From contig JASJFT010000088.1 in assembly GCA_030770425.1 (NCBI GenBank), forward strand, positions 116,598 through 180,597: DNA of 64,000 bases. Direction: 5' to 3'. This DNA is from Darksidea phi (taxonomy: Eukaryota; Ascomycota; Dothideomycetes; Pleosporales; Lentitheciaceae). The notes beneath the pieces were generated by a model. It was not told the origin of the DNA and did not search any database. It saw only the letters and a list, made by a program, of their open reading frames with translations. Positions within the stretch are counted from its first letter, which is position 1. Each line of letters starts with the position of its first letter. This document shows, one piece after another, positions 45,503 through 56,540 of this stretch. A program made the translations under genes and the position numbers.

Positions 45503-46558
45503 ATGCCGGTGAACCTCTCCGTCAACGTTGTTCCACGCACCCCACCAACCTCTCGCAGATCGCAACCGCAGCCAGAGTCACAATCGCCAACAGCACGGAC
45601 ACGCAGCGCTCTGAAAAGACGTCTTACCAGCATCTTCCGAGAACGAACTGGCGATTTGAATCATTCGAATGCCACAATTGCCATCAACGACAGCCCACCT
45701 AACCCTCGCCCACTCCACCGATCTGCTTCCGTCTCCGCCTTGAAACGTAAAGGAGCTCCTCCGCCATCTGCTACAGTAAGCAATCCAAAGCACACAACAC
45801 AGCGTAACCTCCCACGAGAGTTACCACCCTCGTATACGATCCTTGCACCAGCGCCTCAAGATCGGCTAGTCGTCGCCCACCCGTCGCCGTCGCCTCCGCC
45901 CAGTAGGAGATCGTCGAATGCGTCTGCCCCTTTTTGGGAGCAGCTCCACGTCCCGCCAAGGACTTCGTCTATCATATGCAGGCAATTGCAAACTTCACCT
46001 TCCGTAGCCGATCTTGATGAGTCTTCCCACACCCTCATACAATCTCTCTACAACGAACAAACCCGGCAATTGGAGCGGGAGCGGGTCGCGCAAATGCAAA
46101 CTGACGAGGATTTCGCCTATGCTCTACAACTTCAGCTGCTGCAGGAAGGACAAGAGCGTGCAGGACAACAAGCTTTGCCCCGTAGCCGTTCAACGGTTTC
46201 AATGCAGACACAGTGGAGCAGGACCCTAGAAGCGACGCCTACGCAACGTAGCCGGTCGACGGCCACAACACAAACGCACTCAAGCTTGCCACCGACATGG
46301 GTACCACCACGGTTTGCTCGAGAATGCGTTATATGCAAAAGGTGGAAGAACTTTGGAGCATTTCCTCCGTTCACGCCTACGGAGTTATGCCGACACGAGA
46401 GTAGCACGTGCTCGCATTGTCTCATGCAATGGGTCGACAGCAAGTTAAAGATTAGAGGCGCGCAGGGAGTCAATTGCTCCCAATGCCGCATCTTGCTCAA
46501 CTTTGATGAGATACATCGAGCAAGAGTGTTAGGTTCATCAGGGTATTTGGGAAGCTAG
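45503..46558 (+). CDS. RING/IBR-like zinc-finger protein, candidate E3 ubiquitin ligase
   Basis: A single exon of 351 aa from the ATG at 45503 (MPVNLSVNVVPRTPP). Residues 1-215 are Ser/Pro/Thr/Arg-rich and disordered. A coiled, Gln/Glu-rich helix follows (TRQLERERVAQMQTDEDF, then AYALQLQLLQEGQE), which resembles a ubiquitin-interacting motif. The C-terminus has a zinc-binding pattern: CVICKRWKNFG, LCRHESSTCSHCLMQWVDS, VNCSQCRILLNFDEIH. That spacing fits the first RING of fungal RBR-type or related E3 proteins. Typical relatives continue after this point, so either this is a short form or there is a 3' exon I could not fix. An in-frame ATG at 45329 would only add a leader of low coding quality. 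Confidence 0.7.
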   Translation: MPVNLSVNVVPRTPPTSRRSQPQPESQSPTARTRSALKRRLTSIFRERTGDLNHSNATIAINDSPPNPRPLHRSASVSALKRKGAPPPSATVSNPKHTTQRNLPRELPPSYTILAPAPQDRLVVAHPSPSPPPSRRSSNASAPFWEQLHVPPRTSSIICRQLQTSPSVADLDESSHTLIQSLYNEQTRQLERERVAQMQTDEDFAYALQLQLLQEGQERAGQQALPRSRSTVSMQTQWSRTLEATPTQRSRSTATTQTHSSLPPTWVPPRFARECVICKRWKNFGAFPPFTPTELCRHESSTCSHCLMQWVDSKLKIRGAQGVNCSQCRILLNFDEIHRARVLGSSGYLGS

Positions 46559-47943
46559 CTAGCCGGTACAGTCGCGGCTGAGAAGTCGCGGCGTGCAGCA
46601 AGCCTTGGTAATCTATTCACCTACATGTCACAATCCTGTCGGCATCAGGAATATCTCTTGAGCTTCGCACCAACCCAACGCTCCCTATGCCTCGGCGATT
46701 TCAAAGAACTCCAGCACATCGAAAGCCGCAGATCAATATGATGCTTCTGGCGAAATCGACGTTTGATTTGCTCTCTTCTAGAAGACTCACCGCCCGCATA
46801 TGACCTGTCGAAGCCTACCGTGAAGCATTACCCGTGGAACTCAAACTCTCGCCGACATCTTCGCTCACACCCTTTGCTTCGTCGGGACACCAACGTTACG
46901 GCGGTGTATGTAGTCATGGTTACGAAGAAGGGGATGCGACCAGAGGATTGAAGTTGACTTGGGCTGACATTGAAGGAGACGCCGGAAGTGCTACGCTCGG
47001 TGATGCCCATGTCGACTTAGGGTAGAGAATTGATGCGTGGCGACGGTGCGGGGGTTAGGTAGGACTATTGTTGATAAAGATTTTGTCAAATGTAGCTGTT
47101 CGTCATCCTTTTTTTTGTAAGTGTATCATGATAGCTTCCAGTGGGTTCTTACGGAACCAGCTGAGCCCGACAGCTCATGCTGAAAACGAGGCGGGAGAAC
47201 GTATCCAAAGCTGACCAGTCAAGATGGTATTAGGGAAACTTGATACCTGCTATCGTTTTTCCTCCCCTCATCATCCATCTTCTTTGATGCTGAGTATCGT
47301 TACCATGTCTCCGTCCTCACCAACCTTTCGCCTCCCATCCCCTTCTCCTCATACGATGCCCCAGGACCTTCTTTGACACTCCACACCACCACGCAGTGTG
47401 AAGGAAGAGTAGCGAAAGCCTAAAAGCATTAAAGAACCCGGCGAAGTGGAGGGCAATGTCCCCAGCACCTTTGTTACTTTGTTCGCCACGTTTACTTTCT
47501 CGCTTGTTGGAGTAAATTTCTTTTGTGGGTCTAGAGTGTGGTTGCGAGGGGGGTAGCTGCTTAGATAAGGGGAGTTGCATTGGACGAGGAGATTGCATTT
47601 ATGTGTTGGGAAGAAGCGGAGATTGCTGGACTGGGGATTCTGGCTGGTTATTTTTGGATAGATGGGATTTAAAGAAGGGGGAGCTGATCGCGTGAACACA
47701 TGCCCTCGGAATTTTCTGTTCTAAGTCGTATAGGCGCATAGTCTACTAGCAGTCTGTGCTGGAAGATACATCATGTCGCATCCATGATTGGTCTCGGAAG
47801 AAAATCCAATTGTAATGATTTGCGCGCCTCTCTCCATGAAAATGGCCCTTCCTCCGCAAGCGTTTCCCAACCGTGTCTGGCAATGGTTTGGACAATGATG
47901 TCTAGGATTGACAAGTCGATGCCAATCGGCGTGTAAGTCGTGA
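46559..47943. other. Intergenic, possible 3' exon of the rhodopsin-like gene
   Basis: 1.4 kb. A minus-strand open stretch near 47895-47760 could be one more exon of the rhodopsin-like gene (GTAAGC donor at 47955, acceptor near 47903). Otherwise only short ORFs are present. Confidence 0.35.
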
Positions 47944-49490
47944 TCAAGGCTTACCATTCTCCGCCTCTGGAACCTCTGTGATGATCAATCCTCTGTCTGA
48001 TGCATACTCGGTTCTAACAGACTGCACCGCCCCAAGTTCGGCTGTAGTAGACGAGGCGCTCGTAGGGTTGCTTTCTATATCGCAAGTATTAGCAGCATAA
48101 ATACAGCCCGAATATGTCTTCGTAGCCTACTGTTTGGATTCATTTCCAATCTCATATCCAGTGAGTCATCACCCGCACCCCCTGAAGGATGGCTTTGTGA
48201 ATAACCAGAGCGTACAGTGCGTCGCTTGGCCCTAGTGGACGTGTCACGACTACTTCCAATGACCCTGGGTAAATATTTCCCGAGGAAGGGTTTCAAAGCC
48301 GGAAGACAGGCGCAAACAATAGACAGGTGCACCTCAACCGTCCTACGAGTCGGATATTAGAAACTGTAACCAGGTGAGATCGGGCCGGTTCCACTTACCA
48401 CCATATATTTGAAGTGACTATCTCCCAGGTAATATCCGTTTTAGAAGCCAAATCCACCGTCAACTTCAGCTTGATGATGGTAATCACCAGCACACTGATT
48501 CACGCGTCAGCTCTTGCTCGTGTACTAAAAACCGCTGGGTGTAAAGCATACAAACCTCCTGTCATAAACACCACCATAATGCCGATTTTTTGCTTCGTAG
48601 GAAGGTGAAGATTTCGCAGAACAAAGACCGGTAGGACAAGAATTGCAACATCTGTAGCGGTATTCATAGCAGAGCTAAAGATCGAGATCTTCAGCCAGTG
48701 GATGCACGAGCCATCGGTGATTGTAAAATCCCAGTATTTCTCCAGTGGCTGACAACTGTACAGCCAGTCGAAAGATCCCACCAGGGTATACAACACAACA
48801 ATGACCATGATGGCGTATATAACAAATTTTAGCTTTCCAAAGCCCACAAATCGAAGGAAAAACGTAAGAATCGAGAGTTTGGTAAGCATGATAGAGAGGC
48901 CAAAAAAGGAGCCAGAAATTGCACCAAACTAACATGTGTCGGTGAGTGTTTCCTTCGAGTGGATAAGGGATTGTAGAAACAAAAGAATTCTTACTTTCAT
49001 GAAACGAGGGTTCAAGGTAGAAAATGTGACATCCCAGAGGTGCCGTCCAAGTCCGTATCTAGTGTCTCGAACCAGTTAGTCAACGCCGTGTCTAGTTCAG
49101 GATATGTAAGTTACCTACTTATTGAGTTGAGTATAGAGTACACCAGCGCAAAAAACTGAGGCCGTGATGATTAGAAATGCGGCATTGTTAAAACGGTGAC
49201 ATGAGCTTACCCAAGAAACAGTTAACATATCTACAAATGTCAACGGGGATCTTTTCACAAGGACGGCGGCGATATGGCTTACAATCATCTAGCCGTACAT
49301 AGCGTGTGATTGAGAGGGCAGTATAAAGGCGCAGTACCGTAAAGCAGGCCGAAATGGTCGTGGACACGACGATGACGTTTATAAGGACATGCGCTGTGGA
49401 CGGCGGATCGACGAAATTAGGTGTAATACCCGGAGGAGGAGGTATCACACCAAAGATTTCGTCTCGCTGCGAAAGTATTGAAGCATACAT
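47944..49490 (-). CDS. Fungal rhodopsin-like (SAT4/PTH11-related) integral membrane protein
   Basis: Eight minus-strand exons join in frame: 49490-49283, 49230-49211 (20 bp), 49155-49115, 49058-48995, 48928-48552, 48494-48399, 48342-48131 and 48074-47944, giving 382 aa. The family marks are the DDYMLTVSW junction after TM2, SRYGLGRHLWDVTF, MLTKLSILTFFLRF, the YSCQPLEKYWDF loop before HWLKISIFSSAMNTATDVAILVLP, and KQKIGIMVVFMTGGF, VEVHLSIVCACLPALKPFL. These indicate seven transmembrane helices with an acidic/Ser-rich cytosolic tail. It lacks the N-terminal CFEM domain of true PTH11 receptors. The ligand and role are unknown. The last exon ends at TGA 47944-47946; a GTAAGC at 47955 may be a donor to a further exon. 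Confidence 0.85.
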
Positions 49491-50950
49491 TCGGGATGTC
49501 TGTAGGAGCAGATGTGACTGAATGGTACGAGCTGAGCGAAGAACTAGCAGCTGTTGGGCCCGAATACGTCAAGTAGTAGGATTCGCTGAGGCATGTGCGC
49601 AAGCCAGAGGCAGAGCACCCTGCAGGATGCGTTTCAGCATTGGCCGTGCGATAAGAATAGGAATGTCAGTGGTGGCCGGTAGACGCCATATGGAAGTTAC
49701 AGCGCGCCATACAGGCTCCTTCGATCAACCAGACGCATAGCTGCAAGCCACTTAGGAGCTCGATCCTGGGTATCATGCATCCCAACACTCAAAGTAATGG
49801 CGCTAGCTGCCCGACACCGGATCACAGTTCCGCACAAACCCTAAACCTATGACGAAGCCTTTCCTCGGCGTCACACAGTCTCATGTGCTTAACCAGGTGC
49901 ATAAGCGCAAGCCATTACGACGCTCAAGTTGTGTATTAATGGCTCCGGTGCTCTGGCAGTGGGGTGCCGTTCCCTACGAACTCTAAATTGTTCCCCTTTC
50001 ACATGCATGTGATACGAGAACCTAAATTGGCTGACTTTCCTCTCCGCGGATGGCCGGAGCGCGGCTTTCGGGAGTGGGTCCTATCGGCTGCGTTGCCGGA
50101 AACCAACCGTACGAAATATGTCTCACGGCACGCGCCTTTTAAGCATTCCGTGTTCGGTCCGAGAGGAGGATTCGCGTCACTCCTCGGTGCTCGGCAACCC
50201 GTGCGAACGCTCGCGCGCCATAAACCTCATCCCTGACTATTCGGTAGCGTGCTAAGAGTCCACAAGAGCAACACAGATGTGCTGCCAAACGCCGGAAGAC
50301 TATTCCCTTCGTAAGCGACTAATTAACTTCCCACGTTAAGCCACAATGGTGCTCCGATTCTCGCTTTTGTTGATAACATTCCGCAGCGAAGGTAGTATCA
50401 TGAACACCGATGTCATTCTCCAAGGCAGTCATGTGTCGTCTCGTTGTTCCGTAACAACTAACGGCAGGAGTAGTTCATGCATATGCGCTCGACTTTGGAG
50501 TCATACGACCCCATACTGGCTACCGGCTGTGCACCAATCCTGCACATTATTTGAAATTACATCAGTCACTCTAGTGCCGTATTGCAAATATGCGCCTATA
50601 GGGTGTCATTATAGGTTTAAAAGGAGGATTTGTTTTGAAGGATGACTTGGCCGTGCTCACCATATGTATCGTTTTCGATATAACACGTATTCTGGATATG
50701 TTCTGGAAAATTCCCATCTTACTAAAAAATTGACAGTTTAGCATACAAAGCTGGAGCAATTTTAACGTTCCCAAGGCGACAGGCTCCATCAATCAGGTTC
50801 CATCTTACCCTAGCGGTTTACATTAAGCGTACCATACTCCAAAACCTCAGAGAAGTTGAGAAAGAGCAGCTGTTGTGAAGAATTCGGCCCAAGATCAACC
50901 ACACTGAGCACTGTGTAGCTTGATAGGCGCCAAATGGGGTTTGCGATGTC
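49491..50950. other. Gene-poor stretch
   Basis: 1.5 kb with only short, conflicting ORFs. It includes the promoter of the minus-strand rhodopsin-like gene. No repeats, RNA genes or transposon motifs are recognised. Confidence 0.4.
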
Positions 50951-51400
50951 ATGACCAGAAGCATTGACGATGGGTTCCGCTTATCGAACACGACCCCAAT
51001 TCGGCTAGTGCCGTCTAGGCGTCGCGTACCCAACTGCCCCACAATCCTCAACATCAGCCTCAGAGTTAAAGGAAACACAGCGAAGAGAATGGATGTGCTT
51101 AGATCTGATCGTACACAACAGAAATTTGACTGGCGCTACTGGCCATCCAGCCCTATTCCACATCAACTCCCCGATGTTGATGCCTTAGTGAAGCGCACCT
51201 GTCATCCGGAACTAGAAGACCCTTTGACTATTGCCTGGGGCTTGGTACAGTGCGAGCAGTCACAAGAGCATACTGCGACTGTTGATGTCTTGGAAGTGGA
51301 AGGAAAAGAAGTGAAATGGATGTCTGGCGTTGGTGATGATGAGCTTGAGAGTATCTCATCTGTCAGTCTTGCCATCCTAGTTTCAAGACCATTGTACTGA
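50951..51400 (+). CDS. Possible small unknown protein
   Basis: An open frame of 149 aa from MTRSIDDGFRLSNTT to LAILVSRPLY. The second half has mixed, charged, protein-like composition (HPELEDPLTIAWGLVQCEQS, VLEVEGKEVKWMSGVGDDE). The opposite strand is open over 51202-51477 as well, with Ser-rich content (EILSSSSSPTPDIHF), so strand choice is uncertain. It might be an exon of the CorA-like gene that starts 230 bp downstream, although I could not find a join. No domain recognised. Confidence 0.25.
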   Translation: MTRSIDDGFRLSNTTPIRLVPSRRRVPNCPTILNISLRVKGNTAKRMDVLRSDRTQQKFDWRYWPSSPIPHQLPDVDALVKRTCHPELEDPLTIAWGLVQCEQSQEHTATVDVLEVEGKEVKWMSGVGDDELESISSVSLAILVSRPLY

Positions 51401-51632
51401 CGAGTGGTAATAGAAAGCCTCTGTACCAGGAAAGAGCAGAGATCAAGGACGGATTCTTCGAGTTTTGTATGCGACATTCATCTTACCCCGAATATAATCC
51501 AGTCTACACACGCCACACCATGTCTTCTTAGTTCAATTTATCGCTATCTAAATAGCTTTCTCATCCTTTTCCGAACCCCTTTGTATTTCTATCTCACCTT
51601 TTCTCTGGGGCGAACACCGCCAATGGCTGATA

Positions 51633-53045
51633 ATGTGTAGCTTCATCAACACCCTGCAAGCAAGGGCTGGGTGGTTACCAGGTGCGTGCCTGCACGATAC
51701 AACATGCGTCCCTACTTTTCTAGAGCATGAGGCGGTTTTTGACCCAATCAGCTTCTACTCCAAGATGAGAGGTACTAACAGCCTTAACAAGCTTTGCTAA
51801 TGTTGTACTGCTGCATTTTAGGAAACTTCACCTTTCGGCCGCATACACTACGCATTCTCCAATCCGCCGGTCTATCAGGCACTATTCTCTGCGACATCTT
51901 CAGCTCAGATGGCGGCTGGGCGAATATGGGCAGTCAGTGCTTTACGCACAATAGTGAGAACGGTTGTCTATCTTCATTCGGTAGGCTTTACCCGCATGCT
52001 TCTCATGTAAGAAAACTTCTCAGGACCACGCTACAGAGGTCTGCTACCGCTACATTTGCGGCTGGGGAACCGGCAAATGCTACACCCAATTCTTTCGAAC
52101 CCGCCACCGAACTACTTATTTTTGCATCAACTACCCATCTCGTGCGCTTGAGTGTCTCAAAGTATCTTTGGCGCAGAATCCAGGACTGGCCTATCGCGAT
52201 TTCTTTCTTGATGCGCTGGCCATGGACGTTAGTTTGAAAATGTGGCAGGCTAATATCAGCGAGCGGAGAGAAAAATTGCTCCATCATGTAAGTTTGGCCC
52301 GCTTAGATACAGTGATTGGTTACACGAGCCGCTATAATTAAATGAGGAACAATAGGAGAAAAGATATTACGGCGAAGAGAGCGAATTCAAAGCCGCGACG
52401 TACCAGCTTCACAAGCTCTCCTACAATTGGCACACGCTCAGCCAGGATTGCAAAGATCAGCTTGCCCAACTTGAGTTTATGCTTCGTACGCATAAGAAAT
52501 ACATGGGATCGCTGCAGGATCCGAAGAATGGGTGGGAGATTGATAAGTGCCATGATATGAGCGAGACTTTTGAAGCGTTGAAGTCGACATGCGATAATTG
52601 TACTCGCTGGGCGTCCGTATATTGCGAGCGTACAAACATTCGCATAAATCTCGTACGTACCTCTACCTGTCATCAGCCCTCGCTGACACAAAATGGGTAG
52701 CTCTTCCACCTAGCTGCTCAGAACGAATCCCGCACCTCCACGCAAATCGCAGCCTCCACTGCCAAAGTAGCCGAACAAACACAACGCGACTCGGCCTCCA
52801 TGATCACGATAGCCGCCGTCACTATGTTCTTCCTCCCCGGCACGTTCATCTCTGCCGTGCTTAGTACCACTTTTTTCGAATATGGGGAGAACAATCTAGA
52901 AGTCAGTAAAAGTTGGTGGATCCTACCGGCGAGCACGATCCCGATGACGGTAGGGGTCTTTGCGGTGTGGGTGGGGTGGAGGTGGTGGAAGATTAGGAGG
53001 CGGCAAGAGCGCGCGAGGGAAGCGGAGAGGGAAAAGGTAGATTGA
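51633..53045 (+). CDS. CorA-like membrane protein
   Basis: Five exons join in frame: 51633-51771, 51822-51980, 52037-52287, 52356-52652 and 52701-53045, giving 396 aa. The middle shows the pattern of fungal CorA-like proteins (GGWANMGSQCFTHNSENG, AMDVSLKMWQANISERREKLL, then a long helical stretch). The C-terminus has two transmembrane helices (MITIAAVTMFFLPGTFISAV and ILPASTIPMTVGVFAVWVGW) with a basic end. True Mg2+ channels of the CorA superfamily carry Gly-Met-Asn after the first of these helices; here the loop is FFEYGENNLEVSKSWW, without GMN, so ion transport should not be assumed. The start at 51633 (MCSFINTLQARAGWLPG) is the first in frame; relatives are often longer, so an upstream exon may be missing. 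Confidence 0.75.
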
Positions 53046-53176
53046 AGGACTGGAATCGATTTGTGTGTGTATTTTGACTGGATTTGGTATTCGCGCCCCG
53101 CATTACCTTATCAGCTCGCCAGTCCGAACTATTCCACAGCTGACTGCGAGCAGCACCGGCCTCCAGCGTCGAACGT

Positions 53177-53938
53177 TCAAGCGAAGCTTGGTAGGGGCTC
53201 TTTATAAAATTGCTTGCGCCCCTTGATGTCGAAATCCAAACCTAGACAAGCCATTTCTACCAATTTCTCGTTGAAGTTCTGGGTCGCATACTCCATCGCC
53301 ATATCAATTCCTACATACAGTCAGCGCTACACATATCTACTCACCGACGTTAAAAGAGACTACAGGATTCGGAACTCACCACACCCTGCACCGCCCGCAG
53401 TCCAGATTTGCGCACCCGGAAAGTGCCCCTCATCGGTCACCCATCTTTGATCCAACCACTCAACCTTAGGGAAGAGTTGCTTTGCGGTCTCGAGCAGAAT
53501 ACGGTTCGTAGTAGCCCTCTTCCCATCCAGCGCTCCAGACTTCGCTAGCCACATCCCGCCTGAGCACGTCGTCAAGATAACCTTCGTCTGCTTCGCAGCC
53601 TCTTTCAAGAACACTAAGCTCTCCTCTGGAACCGTTGCGGGATTGGGCCCACCAATCATAATGATGTCCAGATCTCTCGGCGCATTCTTGTAGGTATGCG
53701 TGGGCCTGACATACATCTCCGGAGTTGTCCAGGTCGGTTCAAGGGAAGATGCGATGTAAACGAACTCCATGGGTCTGGCGAAGGGCTTGAGGGGAACCGC
53801 AGCGGGAACAAGTTCACTGACCATATTTACTGTTTTGGAGGACGTGTTGCCTATAACGTCGAGGCCGGCAAGGTCAGTCATTTGGGTTTGCTCGTATAGA
53901 ACGCCGATGCGGAGGGGCTTGCTGGTGGACGTTTCCAT
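53177..53938 (-). CDS. DJ-1/PfpI family protein (class I glutamine amidotransferase-like)
   Basis: Two minus-strand exons (53938-53380 and 53310-53177, joined G|GA) give 230 aa. Motifs follow the DJ-1/PfpI order: RIGVLYEQTQMTDLAGLDVIG, DLDIIMIGGPNP, and the nucleophile elbow VILTTCSGGMWLA with Cys125. A glycine turn (TAGGAGCGIDMAMEYA) after the splice supplies the conserved region where a His is often found; here it is Asp-Met-Ala. The family includes isonitrile hydratases, chaperones and glyoxalases, and I cannot pick among them. It is 3' of the CorA-like gene on the opposite strand, with 130 bp between stops (convergent). Confidence 0.87.
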
Positions 53939-54312
53939 TCCGAAGGTCGTGGGTAGATGTTAACTTGATGTAATTGTAGGGATGAATTGGATGCTGATCT
54001 AAATGGCGTGGGTGGCGAGCAGTTCTTATATTCAAGTCAACTGCTCGGCTCATGGTGAAGATACATCCGGTCCGCGACAGTGCCAAAGCCGCACAACTCT
54101 AGAACCAATTCGGAGAATACCCTGCATGGCATCCTCCGTCCTGCAGATCGATTGTGCAACTAGTTGTAGCGAGTAGTGGGTTACGTTGGAGCGCCAAGGA
54201 GGACTTGAAGTCGGAACGGGACCTCGGCTACATTCCGTGCCGTGGACGCTAACAACTCGCTAATGGAACGCATGGAACTACGGCTAGAATCATGGAGGCT
54301 GAGATTGCTCAC
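53939..54312. other. Intergenic
   Basis: 370 bp containing the DJ-1 gene promoter and the 3' flank of the rhamnosidase gene. Nothing else is seen. Confidence 0.4.
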
Positions 54313-56540
54313 TTAATCACACATGAACGTAGCCTTCCACTTTCCCCCCGACACCCCGGTTATAGTCACCGGCTCGGCATTCGCTTTGGCGATAGAGACA
54401 TTGATGTCCCCGGAATTTCCGCTTTCTTCCTGCATGAGCAATTTTCCGACGCACCCCGTGGACGGTAACCTAACCTCGCCTATTGTACCATGCGGAGCTT
54501 CGAACCCTAGGTCCCAACCACTCTCGCTGATCCTTGTTTTTGCAGAGAAGAAGCCAACACTGGTGCTGAACCCAGCATCCGCAAATTTGAGATCTCCGAG
54601 AGAAGGCGCAATACGCCACTTCTTCCCACCTGCACTCAACAGCTGAATACCCGCGACGTAGAATGTGAGCGAAGAAGTCGGACCAGTAGCCCAACCATGT
54701 GCATGCGATATCCGAGCGTCGTTCAGGTACGGAGCGTAATGCAGCTCACCAGATGACGAATAGCCTTCAATGAATGTGGAATTCGTCATGCGCGGATCAT
54801 CAAGCATAAAACCCCACTGAAGTCTCATCAAGGCGAGAGCAGCAGTCGCATTCTGGGCCAGAAAGTGCGCTTGCAGCTCAAAGCCGGAGATGAATGGCGA
54901 TATCGCATCGGCAGCCTCCAAGGCCGGTGCACCGTATGGTGTCCAGCGTTTCACAAGATTGTTGCTGATCGACTCTATCTGCGAAGAGTTTAGAGTAATG
55001 TTAGATACAACAGCCCAAGAATTCCCATCTTGTGGCATCAACATTGTCGTCTCGTTGTCGATGTACAACCCGAAAGTGTCATCCCAAAGGAGCTTGTTAG
55101 CGGCAACTTTGATCGTGTCAGCTATCGGTTGCCAGGACGCGATGGCCTCTGTATCATTGAGAACTTCGGCAAGGATGATGCCTTGGCTGATCGTATAGTA
55201 GAGGATAGAGTTTGCCTGCGTACTAAGTTAGTGAACATGCACGTGGTGATGATGTGACCATTTGTACCTCAATGTTATGCCCACCCATTCCAAACCGAAG
55301 CCAATCAGCAGGTGAAGTAACGTTCATTAAGCCGGTGTCGTCGATGAAGCTTAAAGAAAAGTTTAGAGCCAACTTCCACTTTCCCCACAATGAAGCCAAA
55401 TACTCGTCGTTTCCCTGGGTATTTGAATCAGTTTCTATATAGATATTACAGGGCGGGAGCTTAGGGAAAAGCTTACTGTGTATAAGTAGTGATCCGCAAC
55501 TCCGATTAGAGTGTAGAGATGATAAGTGAACGAAAATAAGGTGGGGAAAGGTCTCCCCGCATATGGTAACTGCCCGGTTGCCGTGTTCTGAATGTCGAAC
55601 AATGAATTAAGAGAGTTCTCGATAGTAATAACGTCGTTCGTGGAGGTGACGACTCCTGGCACGGCAATGGCCATATCTATGTCGGGTCAATCATGTGAGC
55701 TGCTTGTCATAACATCAAAACGTACCCCCGGCCCAAACAATTCGGTCTCGTTTCGCTCCATCCACCAGCGTGGAAGACCCGTTCGAGATCGTGTAATTGC
55801 TATACCACGTCACATTAGTCGCATCTGAGACTGATGAGTTGATTTCAAAGATGTGTATTAGCGCGTTGCCATAATTCGGATCGATTGTGCACATTTGGTT
55901 GGTGTATGCTCCGGCGTACCAAATTCGGTTCAGGAGTTCGTCTAGACAAGTTAGTATATGAATTCCAGCATACTCTCGTTTGCTTACCATCGCAGTGGAA
56001 GTACCCTGTGTAATTCGCCAGGGCATCATCCCCCCAATGGGGCATGGGAGTATAATGCACCTCGGCAGAGGTCACTTCCACGTTGCCCGTGGTATTGTGC
56101 ACGAGGGTCATGTATCTAAAGCCGCCTCGCTCTTTCTCTCGAGGCGCTGTATACCGTCCCGGGCCTATGACATGAAACCAGAGTGTCTCATCTTTACCTG
56201 CGTCTGCGGTAGCATCGCAAGATCCATTGGAAACCCACAACGAGCTCTCCGAGAAAGTAACACCAATATACTGCTCTTCATCGGAGACCGATCCGATCTC
56301 CAATGTTACAATACCTGCAATATTTATTCCAAAATCGTAAGCGGTGGCGGACTCGCCTGAGAAGACGGCGCTGCCGGACGGTGCTGTAAGAGTGTCTGGA
56401 TTGCTGACGGACCCATTGGAGCTGTGCACGGAAACTGGATATAGCGTTCGCGAACTAGGAGCAAGAATATATTCCTCGTACGGTATGGCAACAGCCCAGG
56501 AAATGAACGCGAGGATGGAGAACTGTGACAGTGACTTCAT
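54313..56540 (-). CDS. Secreted alpha-L-rhamnosidase-like glycoside hydrolase (GH78 type)
   Basis: Five minus-strand exons (56540-55988, 55941-55726, 55676-55477, 55414-55268, 55215-54313) give 672 aa. Residues 1-19 form a signal peptide (MKSLSQFSILAFISWAVA). An N-terminal beta-sandwich region (TAYDFGINIAGIVTLEIG, GGFRYMTLVHN) is followed by the six-hairpin catalytic region: NRIWYAGAYTNQMCTIDP, DRIVWAGDMAIAVPG, DHYLYTGNDEYLASLWGKWK, NSILYYTISQGIILAEVLND, ISPFISGFELQAHFLA, ISHAHGWATGPTSSLTFYVAG. Many N-x-S/T sites fit secretion. GH78-type enzymes release terminal L-rhamnose from pectin side chains or plant glycosides. The DRIVWAGD stretch carries the acidic residues conserved around the active site. 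I chose the CCCAG acceptor at 55415 for exon 4 because it gives YLYTGNDEYL. Confidence 0.9.

Noticed and set aside
47944..56540. Secondary-metabolite gene cluster
   Set aside because: No synthase, terpene cyclase or P450 gene is present; the neighbours (receptor-like, CorA-like, DJ-1, glycosidase) do not form a pathway.
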